In this document: positions 8,013 through 16,805 of the stretch, piece after piece
Numbering within the stretch: position 1 is the stretch's first letter
How the letters are laid out: every line of letters starts with the position of its first letter
From: Saccharothrix carnea
GTDB lineage: Bacteria; Actinomycetota; Actinomycetes; Mycobacteriales; Pseudonocardiaceae
DNA: 64,000 nt
Assembly: GCF_003014735.1 (NCBI RefSeq)
Contig: NZ_PYAX01000009.1
Span: forward strand, 355,302-419,301
Direction of reading: 5' to 3'
Program-made: the position numbers and the translations under genes
The notes under the pieces: model-generated
Told to the model about the DNA's origin: nothing
The model's database searches: none
Seen by the model: the letters and a program-made list of their open reading frames with translations, nothing else

Positions 8013-9752
8013 ATGGGATCGCACACGCTGCGCTCACGGCCGATGTCGGACACCCGGCGACGGCGGCTCGCGGTCACCACCGCGACGGCGCTGTCCCTGC
8101 TCGTCGCCTCCGGCGCGGCCGCGAACGGGCTCACCGGTGACCCGTCCGAGGTCGCCCGGCACAGCGGGCCGAGCACCGACCGCGCGGCCGTCGACGCCAT
8201 TCCGCCCACGCCGCCGCGCAACCTGCGTGCCACCGGCAAGACCGAGCACAGCGTCTCGCTGGCGTGGGACGCGTCCGTGGACAACGTCGGCGTGGTGGGC
8301 TACGACGTCTACCAGCACGGCCAGCTGATGGTGAGCGTGTCCGGCACGACCTTGTCGGCCACGGTCATCGGGCTCGAAGCCGACACGCGGTACGACTGGA
8401 CCGTCTTCGCGCGCGACGCCGCGCCCAACGTCTCGCGGGCCAGCAACAGCGTCGTGGTGCGCACCGAGAGCGTGGTGCTGGACAACGAGTCGCCCACCGC
8501 ACCGGTCAACGTGCGGGTGACCGGCAGGTCGCCGACCAGCGTGTCGTTGGCTTGGGACGCCGCCACCGACAACGTCGGCGTGACCGGGTACCTGGTGCAC
8601 CGCGATGGAGCGCAGGTGGGCGCGGCGGACGGCACGGCCACCACGGTCACCGGCCTGGCCGCCGGTACCGGCTACCGGTTCAGCGTGCGGGCGCAGGACG
8701 CGGCGGGCAACCTCTCGCCGTTCAGCGACGAGGTCATCGCCGTGCCCGGCGGCACGGCGCCCGCGGGCGAGCCGGAGCTCGGCGCGGTGACCGCGTTGCG
8801 CGAGGGCACCGACGTGCCGTGGGGCCTGGCGTTCCTGCCGGACGGTTCGGCGCTGGTGTCCGAGCGGGAGGCGTTCACGATCTACCGGCTCACCCCGGAC
8901 GGCAGGCGGATCGAGGTCGGCACGGTGCCGGGCGCGCAGGGCACCGACGGCGAGGGCGGCGTGCTGGGCGTCGAGGTCTCGCCCACGTTCGCCGCGGACG
9001 GGCTCGTGTTCGTCTACCACACGGCGGCGGGCGGCAACCAGGTCGTGCGGGCCAGGCTGGTCGGCGACCTGCTGTCCGGCTGGACCACGATCCTCGGCGG
9101 CATGCCGAAGAACCGCTACCACAACGGCGGGCGGCTGCGGTTCAGCCCGGACGGCCGGTACCTGTTCGTCTCCACCGGCGACGCGCAGAACGGCAGCTAC
9201 GGGCAGAACCTGGACACCAACGCGGGCAAGATCCTGCGCATCCACCCGGACGGGTCGATCCCGGCGGACAACCCGTTCCCGGGCAAGGCGATCTGGAGCT
9301 ACGGGCACCGCAACGTGCAGGGCCTGGACTTCGACTCGCGGGGCAGGCTGTGGGCCACCGAGTTCGGCAACAACTCGCAGGACGAGCTCAACCTCATCGA
9401 GCGCGGCGCCAACTACGGCTGGCCGGGGTGCGAGGGCACGGCCGGGTACTGCAACGACAGCGTGCCGCCGAAGAAGACGTGGCCGACGTCGGCCGCCGGG
9501 CCGAGCGGGTTGGCGATCATCAACGACCACTTGTTCGTGGCGACCACGGTCGGGCGGCGGGTCTACCGGCTGCGCATCGACGGTGACGAGCTGGTCGACC
9601 AGGAGGTCTACTTCCAGGGCGCGTACGGGCGGCTGCGCACGGTGGAGGTGGACCGCGAGGGCGACCTCTGGCTGACCACCACCTGGGACCTGGACGAGGT
9701 CGTCGGCAACGACCGGGTGCTGCACGTCGACGTCGAATACCCGGGGTCTTGA
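8013..9752 (+). CDS. Secreted PQQ-dependent sugar dehydrogenase with two FN3 domains
   Basis: 579 aa. A basic start and hydrophobic stretch (residues 15-38) form a signal peptide. Two fibronectin type III repeats (about 62-145 and 152-245) share the pattern 'SVSLAWDA..DNVGV.GY.V'. Residues 255-575 are a six-bladed propeller of the soluble glucose dehydrogenase/YliI family: 'VPWGLAFLPDG', 'GGRLRFSPDGRYLFVSTGDA', 'ELNLIERGANYGWPGCEG'. Expected to oxidise sugars outside the cell with PQQ; the FN3 modules may bind polysaccharide. The start is fixed by GGAGGAG at 8001-8007. No PQQ synthesis genes are present here. Confidence 0.88.
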   Translation: MGSHTLRSRPMSDTRRRRLAVTTATALSLLVASGAAANGLTGDPSEVARHSGPSTDRAAVDAIPPTPPRNLRATGKTEHSVSLAWDASVDNVGVVGYDVYQHGQLMVSVSGTTLSATVIGLEADTRYDWTVFARDAAPNVSRASNSVVVRTESVVLDNESPTAPVNVRVTGRSPTSVSLAWDAATDNVGVTGYLVHRDGAQVGAADGTATTVTGLAAGTGYRFSVRAQDAAGNLSPFSDEVIAVPGGTAPAGEPELGAVTALREGTDVPWGLAFLPDGSALVSEREAFTIYRLTPDGRRIEVGTVPGAQGTDGEGGVLGVEVSPTFAADGLVFVYHTAAGGNQVVRARLVGDLLSGWTTILGGMPKNRYHNGGRLRFSPDGRYLFVSTGDAQNGSYGQNLDTNAGKILRIHPDGSIPADNPFPGKAIWSYGHRNVQGLDFDSRGRLWATEFGNNSQDELNLIERGANYGWPGCEGTAGYCNDSVPPKKTWPTSAAGPSGLAIINDHLFVATTVGRRVYRLRIDGDELVDQEVYFQGAYGRLRTVEVDREGDLWLTTTWDLDEVVGNDRVLHVDVEYPGS

Positions 9753-10004
9753 CGGTCACCTGGATGCCACGAGCTGTTCACGCCGTGACCGGATCGTCCG
9801 ATTGATACCGCTTGATACCGCGAAAACGCCCACTAGGAGCAGCACGCCGGCCGCCGGTCCGGCGTCGGCGGCCACCCGACCGGCCGTCAGCGACACGTCC
9901 CGCAACCGACATGTCGTTGATCCGCAAGGGTTTTGCACAGCTGCGAGTGTCGGTGCCTGCGTGTAGCGTCGAACGGACGAGATTGATCACGGGGAGTGCC
10001 ACCA

Positions 10005-11243
10005 GTGACTGCTGTCCGTAATGCCCCGGCTCCGGGGCCCACCCCGGCGGTGTTCCGGGATCGAGCGGAGGCCGAGGCCTACGTCGCCTCGGTCTGCTTC
10101 AAGCACGGACCTCCGAGGCTGCTCGGAGTCGAATTGGAATGGACCGTCCACCACGTCGAAGATCCCTCCCGGCCGCTCGACGCGAAGACCCTCGCGTCCG
10201 CCCTCGGCCCGCACGCACCACCGACCCTCGTCCCCGACAGCCCGCAGCGGCCCCTGCCCTCCGGCACCCCGCTGACCGTGGAACCGGGTGGCCAGGTCGA
10301 GATCTCCACTCCGCCACGCGATTCCCTGACGGACCTGCTCAAGACCGTCGCGGCGGACATCGACCACCTCCACAGCCTGCTCGAACCGGCCGGTCTGCGG
10401 CTCGGTCAGCACGGCGCCGACCCGTTCCGCCCGCCGCGCCGGATGCTCCAGGTCCCGCGCTACGCGGCCATGGAACACGCCTTCGCCCCGCTCGGGCCCG
10501 AGGGCATCACGATGATGTGCAGCACCGCGGGCCTCCAGGTCTGCCTGGACTTCGGGCTGGCCGACGACCTGCCCCGGCGGTGGGCCGCGGTGCACGCGCT
10601 CGGACCCGTCGTCACCGCCCTGTTCGCCAACTCGCCCGGCGTCAACGGCCGCCGGACGGACTGGGCCAGCGCGCGGATGCGCTCCCTCTACGCCACCGAC
10701 CCGGTGCGCACGCGCCCGGCGGCGGTGTGCGCGAGACCGGCCGACGCGTGGGCCAAGCGCGTGCTCGACACGCCGGTCATCGCGGTGCGCAGACCGGGGC
10801 CGAACTGGCTGCCGCCGCACCGGTTGACGTTCGCCGACTGGATCGACGGGGCGCTGGACCGCCCGGCGACCGCCGACGACCTCGACTACCACCTCACCCT
10901 GCAGTTCCCGCCGGTCAGGCCGCGCGGGTACCTGGAGGTCCGCTACCTGGACACCCCGCCGCACGGCCAGTGGCTGCCACCGGTCGTGCTGATGGCGGCG
11001 CTGTTCAGCACGCCGAAAGCGGTGGACGGCGTGTTCGCGGCCACGGAGGGTGCGGCGAACCGCTGGCTCGCCGCCGCGCGGTACGGCCTGAACGACCCGG
11101 TGCTCGCCCGTGCGGCGCGCGACGTGGTCGAGCTGGGCTGCGCCGCGCTGTCCGACACCGACCTGTCGGTCGGCCAGACCGACGCGATCGCCGAAGAACT
11201 GCACCGCACGCTCGCTGAGAAGACCGGAGGGGGCCGTTCATGA
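10005..11243 (+). CDS. egtA: Glutamate-cysteine ligase EgtA
   Basis: 412 aa. First step of ergothioneine synthesis: ATP-dependent gamma-glutamylcysteine formation, the sulfur donor for EgtB. Glutamate-cysteine ligase features include 'GVELEWTVHHVEDP' (metal-binding Glu in the first strand), 'LTVEPGGQVEISTPP' and 'YLEVRYLDTPPHGQW'. The GTG at 10005 is chosen over the one at 9996 because GGGGAG at 9991-9996 is then correctly spaced. First of four genes joined by 4-bp overlaps or tiny gaps, so one transcript is likely. Cytoplasmic. Confidence 0.93.
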   Translation: MTAVRNAPAPGPTPAVFRDRAEAEAYVASVCFKHGPPRLLGVELEWTVHHVEDPSRPLDAKTLASALGPHAPPTLVPDSPQRPLPSGTPLTVEPGGQVEISTPPRDSLTDLLKTVAADIDHLHSLLEPAGLRLGQHGADPFRPPRRMLQVPRYAAMEHAFAPLGPEGITMMCSTAGLQVCLDFGLADDLPRRWAAVHALGPVVTALFANSPGVNGRRTDWASARMRSLYATDPVRTRPAAVCARPADAWAKRVLDTPVIAVRRPGPNWLPPHRLTFADWIDGALDRPATADDLDYHLTLQFPPVRPRGYLEVRYLDTPPHGQWLPPVVLMAALFSTPKAVDGVFAATEGAANRWLAAARYGLNDPVLARAARDVVELGCAALSDTDLSVGQTDAIAEELHRTLAEKTGGGRS

Positions 11244-12553
11244 CCAGCACCGAGAACCTTCGCGACCGGGTCGCCGCCCAGCTCACCAGGGCCCGCGACC
11301 GCAGCAGGCTGCTCACCGACGCGGTGGACGACCACGACCTCGTCCGCCAGCACTCCAAGTTGATGTCACCGCTGGTGTGGGACCTCGCGCACATCGGCAA
11401 CCAGGAAGAGCTGTGGCTGGTCCGCGACGTCGGCGGGCGTGAGCCGGTCCGGGCGGACATCGACGAGCTGTACGACGCGTTCAAGCACGCCCGGTCGGCC
11501 CGGCCGGAACTGCCGCTGCTCGGGCCGACCGAGGCGCGCAAGTACGTCGGCGAGGTCCGGGACAAGGTGTTCGACGTGCTCGAACGCACGCCGCTGGAAG
11601 GCCACCGGCTGGTCGACGGCGGGTTCGCGTTCGGCATGATCGTGCAGCACGAGCAGCAGCACGACGAGACCATGCTGGCCACGCACCAGCTGCGGGTCGG
11701 CGAACCGGTGCTGGACGCGCCACCGCCGCCGCGCGGTGGCCCGGTGGGTCCGGCCGAGGTGCTGGTGCCCGGCGGGCCGTTCACCATGGGCACGTCCACC
11801 GAGGCGTGGGCGCTGGACAACGAGCGGCCCGCGCACCAGGTGGTCACCGAGCCGTTCTTCATCGACACCACGCCGGTGACGAACGGCGCGTACGAGGCGT
11901 TCATCGCCGAGGGCGGCTACCGCGACCCGCGCTGGTGGAGCGAAGCCGGGTGGGCGCACGTGCGGAAGGCGTCGCTGGTCGCGCCCCGGTTCTGGGAACA
12001 GGTCGGCGACCGGTGGTACCGCACGGCGTTCGGCCGCACGGAACCGATCGAGCCCGACCAGCCGGTGGTGCACGTCTGCTACTACGAGGCCGAGGCGTAC
12101 GCGAAGTGGGCGGGCAAGCGGCTGCCCACCGAGGTGGAGTGGGAGAAGGCGGCCCGGTTCGACCCGGCGACCGGCCGGTCCCGCCGCTACCCGTGGGGCG
12201 ACGAGGAGCCGACCGAGGCGCACGCCAACCTCAACCAGCGGCACCTGACGCCGGCCCCGGTCGGCGCCTACCCGGCGGGCGCGTCCGCGTTGGGGGTGCA
12301 CCAGCTCATCGGTGACGTGTGGGAGTGGACCAGTTCGGACTTCCACGGGTACGCCGGGTTCGAGGTGTTCCCGTACGCGGAGTACTCGCTGGTGTTCTTC
12401 GGGCCGGACTACAAGGTGCTGCGCGGCGGGTCGTTCGGCAGCGACCAGGCGGCGGTGCGGTCGACGTTCCGGAACTGGGACTACCCCATCCGGCGGCAGA
12501 TCTTCTCGGGCTTCCGCTGCGCGCGGGACGCCTCGCGGGACGAACTGGCCTGA
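11240..12553 (+). CDS. egtB: Ergothioneine sulfoxide synthase EgtB
   Basis: 437 aa. Non-heme iron enzyme that joins gamma-glutamylcysteine to hercynine using O2. The N-terminal DinB-like domain supplies the iron ligands His51 (LAHIGNQEE) and His137/His141 (HEQQHDE). The C-terminal half is a formylglycine-generating-type fold: 'VPGGPFTMGTSTE', 'RLPTEVEWEKAARFDP', 'GDVWEWTSSDF', 'RGGSFGSD'. The ATG overlaps the egtA stop (ATGA). Length and residues match mycobacterial EgtB. Confidence 0.96.
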   Translation: MTSTENLRDRVAAQLTRARDRSRLLTDAVDDHDLVRQHSKLMSPLVWDLAHIGNQEELWLVRDVGGREPVRADIDELYDAFKHARSARPELPLLGPTEARKYVGEVRDKVFDVLERTPLEGHRLVDGGFAFGMIVQHEQQHDETMLATHQLRVGEPVLDAPPPPRGGPVGPAEVLVPGGPFTMGTSTEAWALDNERPAHQVVTEPFFIDTTPVTNGAYEAFIAEGGYRDPRWWSEAGWAHVRKASLVAPRFWEQVGDRWYRTAFGRTEPIEPDQPVVHVCYYEAEAYAKWAGKRLPTEVEWEKAARFDPATGRSRRYPWGDEEPTEAHANLNQRHLTPAPVGAYPAGASALGVHQLIGDVWEWTSSDFHGYAGFEVFPYAEYSLVFFGPDYKVLRGGSFGSDQAAVRSTFRNWDYPIRRQIFSGFRCARDASRDELA

Positions 12554-12555
12554 CC

Positions 12556-13305
12556 ATGTGCCGCCACCTGGGTTACCTGGGCCCCGCCGTGCCCGTCGCC
12601 GCGCTGGTGCACGACGCGCCGCACTCGTTGGTGCGGCAGTCGTACTCGCCGCGGGACATGCGCGGCGGCGGCACGGTCAACGTGGACGGCTACGGCGTGG
12701 GGTGGTACCCCGCGCCGGGCGGTCCGGCGGTGCGCTACCGCCGGGCGGGCACGATCTGGTCGGACGAGAACCTGCTCGCGCTGAGCCGGGTGACGGTGTC
12801 CGGCGCGGTGCTGGCGGCGGTGCGCTCGGCGACGGTCGGCATGCCGGTGGCGGACACGGCCTGCGCGCCGTTCACCGATGGGCAGTGGCTGTTCAGCCAC
12901 AACGGGCGGGTCGCCGACTGGCCGGAGTCCGTGGTGGACGTCGCCAAGACGTTGCCCGTGGCCTCGTTGCTGACGTTGGACGCGCCGACCGACGCCGCCT
13001 TGCTGTGGGCGTTGGTGCGGTCGCGGCTGGCTGCCGGTGCCGCGCCGGGTGCCGCGCTGGCGTCCGTCGTGTCCGAGGTGGCCGCCGCCGCGCCCGGTTC
13101 GCGGCTGAACCTGTTGCTCACCAACGGGACCGTGCTCGCCGGCACGACGTGGACGCACTCGTTGTGGGTGCGTTCCGGTGACGGCGCGGTCGCGCTGGCC
13201 TCCGAGCCGTTGGACGACGACCCGCGCTGGCGGGAGGTGCCGGACGGGCACGTCGTCACGGCAGATGTGTCTACTGTGGACGTTCAACCGATTGGACGAG
13301 GATGA
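12556..13305 (+). CDS. egtC: Gamma-glutamyl hercynylcysteine sulfoxide hydrolase EgtC
   Basis: 249 aa. Class II glutamine-amidotransferase fold: Cys2 directly after the initiator Met (MCRHLGYLG) is the nucleophile that removes the glutamyl group after the EgtB step. 'NVDGYGVGWY' and 'FSHNGRVADWP' are the usual Ntn-hydrolase pocket motifs. The ATG lies 2 bp after the egtB stop; the end overlaps egtD (ATGA). The assignment rests on family and context together, since other small class II amidotransferases look similar in isolation. Confidence 0.94.
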   Translation: MCRHLGYLGPAVPVAALVHDAPHSLVRQSYSPRDMRGGGTVNVDGYGVGWYPAPGGPAVRYRRAGTIWSDENLLALSRVTVSGAVLAAVRSATVGMPVADTACAPFTDGQWLFSHNGRVADWPESVVDVAKTLPVASLLTLDAPTDAALLWALVRSRLAAGAAPGAALASVVSEVAAAAPGSRLNLLLTNGTVLAGTTWTHSLWVRSGDGAVALASEPLDDDPRWREVPDGHVVTADVSTVDVQPIGRG

Positions 13306-14276
13306 CCGAGCCTGTGCTGGACGTGCACCTGACCCCCGAGGACGCGGCCATCGCGCTGCGCGCCGAGGCGAGGGCGGGGCTGACCGCGCGGTCGAAGTGG
13401 GTGTCGCCGAAGTGGTTCTACGACGCGGTCGGCAGTGAGCTGTTCGAGGAGATCACCCGGCTGCCGGAGTACTACCCGACCCGCGCGGAGCGGGAGATCC
13501 TGGTGGCGCGGGCGGCGGAGATCGCGTCGCTCACCGACGCGCACTCGTTGGTGGAGCTGGGTTCGGGGTCGTCGGAGAAGACGCGGCTGCTCCTGGACGC
13601 GTTGCGGGCGCACGGCACGCTGCGGGAGTTCGTGCCGCTGGACGTGTCGCCGTCTGCGTTGACGGAGGCGGCACGGGCGATCATCGCCGCGTACCCGGGG
13701 CTGCGGGTGCACGGGGTGGTCGGCGACTTCACCGAGCACCTGGGCCTGCTGCCCGGCGCGCCGCCCCGGGTGGTGGCGTTCCTGGGCGGGACGATCGGCA
13801 ACCTGATTCCGGAGGAGCGGGACAAGTTCTTCGCCTCGGTGCGCGAAGTGCTGAACGCGGGGGAGTGGCTGCTGCTCGGGACGGACCTGGTGAAGGACCC
13901 CGATGTGCTGGTGCGGGCGTACGACGACGCGCAGGGCGTGACGGCGGAGTTCAACCGCAACGTGCTGCGCGTGATCAACCGTGAGCTGGACGCCGACTTC
14001 GACCCCTCCGACTTCGAGCACGTGGCGCTGTGGAACGCGGAGGAGGAGTGGATCGAGATGCGCCTGCGCGCGTTGCGCCCGGTCAAGGCCCACGTGGCGG
14101 CCCTGTCCCTGGACGTCGACTTCGCCGAGGGTGAGGAACTGCGCACCGAGGTCTCCGCCAAGTTCCGCCGCGAGACCGTGGACCGCGAACTGACCGCCGC
14201 CGGCTTCGCCCTGCACCGCTGGTGGACCGACCCGGCGGGCCGCTTCGCCCTGACCCTGGCCCGCGCCCTCCCCTGA
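13302..14276 (+). CDS. egtD: Histidine N-alpha-methyltransferase EgtD
   Basis: 324 aa. SAM-dependent trimethylation of histidine to hercynine. Motifs: 'KWFYDAVGSELFEEITRLPEYYPTR' (substrate-side N-terminus typical of EgtD), 'LVELGSGSSEKTRLLLDAL' (SAM motif I), 'FLGGTIGNL' and 'LLLGTDLVKD'. Last gene of the cluster. The usual fifth gene, egtE (PLP-dependent C-S lyase), is not next to it nor elsewhere in the window, so the final step must be encoded elsewhere. Confidence 0.96.
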   Translation: MTEPVLDVHLTPEDAAIALRAEARAGLTARSKWVSPKWFYDAVGSELFEEITRLPEYYPTRAEREILVARAAEIASLTDAHSLVELGSGSSEKTRLLLDALRAHGTLREFVPLDVSPSALTEAARAIIAAYPGLRVHGVVGDFTEHLGLLPGAPPRVVAFLGGTIGNLIPEERDKFFASVREVLNAGEWLLLGTDLVKDPDVLVRAYDDAQGVTAEFNRNVLRVINRELDADFDPSDFEHVALWNAEEEWIEMRLRALRPVKAHVAALSLDVDFAEGEELRTEVSAKFRRETVDRELTAAGFALHRWWTDPAGRFALTLARALP

Positions 14277-14279
14277 CCT

Positions 14280-14399
14280 CGCGTGTCCTACGTCCGGAAC
14301 GCGCGTGTCCTACGTTGAGGACGCGCGTGTCCTGCGTTCGCGTACCCCCGAGTTGAACGCTCAGGACGGCCCGTCTGCGTTCTGAGCGTTCAACTCGGG
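14280..14399. repeat. Three ~22-bp tandem repeats plus perfect 18-bp hairpin
   Basis: Three direct repeats with the core GCGTGTCCTACGT (the third reads GCGTGTCCTGCGT) run from 14281 to about 14340. They are followed by an 18-bp perfect inverted repeat (14347-14364 and 14382-14399) with a 17-nt loop. The hairpin lies about 70 bp after egtD and can terminate it; the tandem units look like a dispersed intergenic repeat family. Confidence 0.75.
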
Positions 14400-14454
14400 T
14401 GGTCTGAGGGTGTGGGGTGTTGGGGTAGAAGCCTTGAAAGCTTGAAAAGCCTTG

Positions 14455-15018
14455 AAAAGCGTCCTCGCCGGACGGGCAGATCAGCAGGATGACCCCAACT
14501 ACGCCTTCGTCTCTCGTTGGGTTGTGGGTCCGGACTCCGTGTCATCCCACCGACCTCCCTCCGGGTTACCACACGTGTCAAGGGCGGCGCGCGGTCCCAG
14601 TTGACGTCGCGGGCAGAGGTGGACGCGCCGCCCTTGACACGTGCGGTAAGGCTGCGCCAGGTCGGCGGGATGACACGAAGCCCTCCTTTGGGAAGAAGGA
14701 CGTGCCAGTGGACGGTCCGGTGCTCGCCGGTGGGCGCGGGGTCGGGGGGCGCCGGGGCGTGTGCGGCTGCGATGCACTTCGACTTTCTCAAGGTAGGGGT
14801 TCGTGTCATCCCGCCGACCTGGCGTAGCCCTACCGCACGTGTCAAGAGGGCTGGTTCACCTTTGCCTGCGGCGTCGACTGTGGGCGCCCTCTTGACGCGT
14901 GTGGTAGCCCGGAGGGAGGTCGGTGGGATGACACGAAGCCCGGGACCACGCTGGGTCGGGAGATCCAGGGGTAGTTGGGGTCATCCTGCTGATCTGCCCG
15001 TCCGGCGAGGACGCTTTT
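14455..15018. repeat. ~560-bp nested palindromic element
   Basis: Perfect 48-bp inverted ends (14455-14502 and 14971-15018) enclose four copies of a ~50-bp unit beginning GTGTCATCCC in alternating orientation (about 14539-14590, 14624-14676, 14803-14850, 14886-14934). Units 1 and 2 pair with each other and also mirror units 4 and 3, so whole arms of ~220 bp are inverted around a ~126-bp centre. Together with the repeats before it, this fills the 0.9 kb between egtD and the S33 peptidase. No plausible gene is present; the open frames here are products of the symmetry. It resembles a MITE-like or REP-like element. Confidence 0.8.
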
Positions 15019-15209
15019 GATCTTTTGATCTTTTCGAGCCCTGGTCCTGACCCTGGCCACCCTGCCGGTGAAGGTTCGACACGCCGTTGGTAGGGCGCGA
15101 ATCCTCCGTTCTGCGGGTAGTGCTGGGCACGTTCGAGTGAAAGCCTCGCGCGATGGCGTCGCGGTGTCACTGAGGGGCGACGTCGAGCGAACCGAGGGAG
15201 CGCTACCGC

Positions 15210-16805
15210 ATGCAACTCCGCACCAGAGCGCTGGCTCTCGCGCTGGCCGTGGGCACTACGGTGTCCGGCCTCGCGGGAACCGGTACCGCCGCCGCCCAGG
15301 AAGCACAGGGCGCCACCCCGATCCAGTGGACCACCTGCGCCGAGGACGTCCTCGCCGAGATCCCCGCCGCGCAGCGCGACAAGGTCACCTGCGCCAACCA
15401 CCCCGTGCCGCTGGACCACCGCAAGCCCGCCGGCGCGAAGATCACCATCGCGCTGATGAAGCGCCCGGCCGACGACCAGGCGAACAAGGTCGGCTCGTTG
15501 TTCATCAACCCCGGCGGTCCCGGTGGTGCCGGTCTCATCTACTCCGCTTACGGCAGCTCGTTCTTCCAGCCCGAGGTCATGAACAGGTTCGACCTGATCG
15601 GGTTCGACCCGCGCGGTGTCGGGCGCAGTTCGCCGTTGCGCTGCTTCAAGACCCTCGAAGAGGCCAACGAGATCTTCGGCCGCATGTCCGCCGTCCCGGT
15701 CACCCGCACCGAGATCCGCAACACCATGGACGCGACCGAGGACTACACCGACGCGTGCGCGCGCAACGCGGGCCCGCTGCTGAACCACATGTCCACCGAG
15801 GCCGTGGCCCGTGACCTGGACCTGCTCCGGCAGGGCGTCGGCGACCGGCAGCTCACCTTCGTCGGCTTCTCCTACGGCACGCTCCTCGGCGCCACCTACG
15901 CCAACATCTTCCCGGCCAAGTCCCGCGCCCTCGTGCTGGACGGCAACGTCGACCCGGCGCTGCGCACCTCCAACGGCGCGGAGTACGACCGGCAACGCGC
16001 GCAGGGCTTCGAGCTCGCCCTCGACGCGTTCCTGAAGCGCTGCGACACCGAAGGCGACAAGTGCGCCTACAGCGACGGCAACCCGCGGGCCAAGTTCGAC
16101 GAGGTGCGCGACCACCTGCGCACCCGGCCGATCACGCTGCCGAACAACCAGGTCGTGACCTACGACGGCTACATCGGCCGGGTCGGCAGTGACCTGTACG
16201 CGCCGACCAGGTTCAAGGCGCTGGCCGCGTGGCTGCAGAGCATCTACGCGGTGCTGCACCCGGACACCGCCACGTTCTCGGCGCAGCAGCAGGCCGACCT
16301 GCTGCCGCCGCTGGCGAACAAGCACGGCCTGGCGGACGTCCGCGCCGGGCTCACGGGCGACACCGAGTACCTGTACGACGACTCGTACTACGGCGTGAAC
16401 TGCACGGACAAGCCGTTCGTGCGCGTGCCGCAACTGTTCCCCGTGCTGGCCGCGAAGTGGGAGCGCGAGTCGCCGACGTTCGGCCGCTCGCAGGCCGCGT
16501 CCGACCTGCTCACCTGCGCGACCTGGCCGGTGCCCCGCCCGGACCGCTGGGACGGGCCGTGGCACCGCCGCACGCCGAACCCGATCGTCGTGGTGGGCAA
16601 CTACTACGACCCGGCCACGCAGTACGAGTTCAGCAAGCGCATGGTCCGCCAGCTCGGCAACGCGCGGCTGCTCAGCGTGGACGCGTTCGGGCACTGCATC
16701 CTCGGTGACAGCGCCGGGGTGGACACCGCGGTGACCGACTACCTGGTCGACCTCAAGGCCCCGGCGGACGGTCAGGTGTTCCAGCCGAACGCCCAGCCGT
16801 TCTAG
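15210..16805 (+). CDS. Secreted S33-family alpha/beta-hydrolase (tripeptidyl aminopeptidase type)
   Basis: 531 aa with a signal peptide ending at an AQE-like site near residue 30. The fold is of the SlpD/Tap class of Streptomyces exopeptidases: 'FINPGGPGGAG' oxyanion region, 'FDLIGFDPRGVGRS', nucleophile Ser221 in GFSYGT, acid in 'NYYDPATQYE', and catalytic His in 'DAFGHCIL'. A C-terminal TAP-like domain is present. It would release short peptides from protein N-termini outside the cell. The ATG is preceded by GAGGGAG (15192 onward). The last 53 bp overlap the convergent membrane-protein gene. Confidence 0.92.
   Translation: MQLRTRALALALAVGTTVSGLAGTGTAAAQEAQGATPIQWTTCAEDVLAEIPAAQRDKVTCANHPVPLDHRKPAGAKITIALMKRPADDQANKVGSLFINPGGPGGAGLIYSAYGSSFFQPEVMNRFDLIGFDPRGVGRSSPLRCFKTLEEANEIFGRMSAVPVTRTEIRNTMDATEDYTDACARNAGPLLNHMSTEAVARDLDLLRQGVGDRQLTFVGFSYGTLLGATYANIFPAKSRALVLDGNVDPALRTSNGAEYDRQRAQGFELALDAFLKRCDTEGDKCAYSDGNPRAKFDEVRDHLRTRPITLPNNQVVTYDGYIGRVGSDLYAPTRFKALAAWLQSIYAVLHPDTATFSAQQQADLLPPLANKHGLADVRAGLTGDTEYLYDDSYYGVNCTDKPFVRVPQLFPVLAAKWERESPTFGRSQAASDLLTCATWPVPRPDRWDGPWHRRTPNPIVVVGNYYDPATQYEFSKRMVRQLGNARLLSVDAFGHCILGDSAGVDTAVTDYLVDLKAPADGQVFQPNAQPF

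Noticed and set aside
9756..9938. 60-aa minus-strand frame with one hydrophobic segment
   Set aside because: Mixed codon use, no ribosome-binding site, and it overlaps a GC-rich hairpin (9849-9873) in the region before egtA. A small membrane protein is possible but unsupported.
14489..15020. Frames of 92-167 aa inside the palindromic element
   Set aside because: They occur on both strands with mirrored sequence because of the symmetry and show no domain or start signal.
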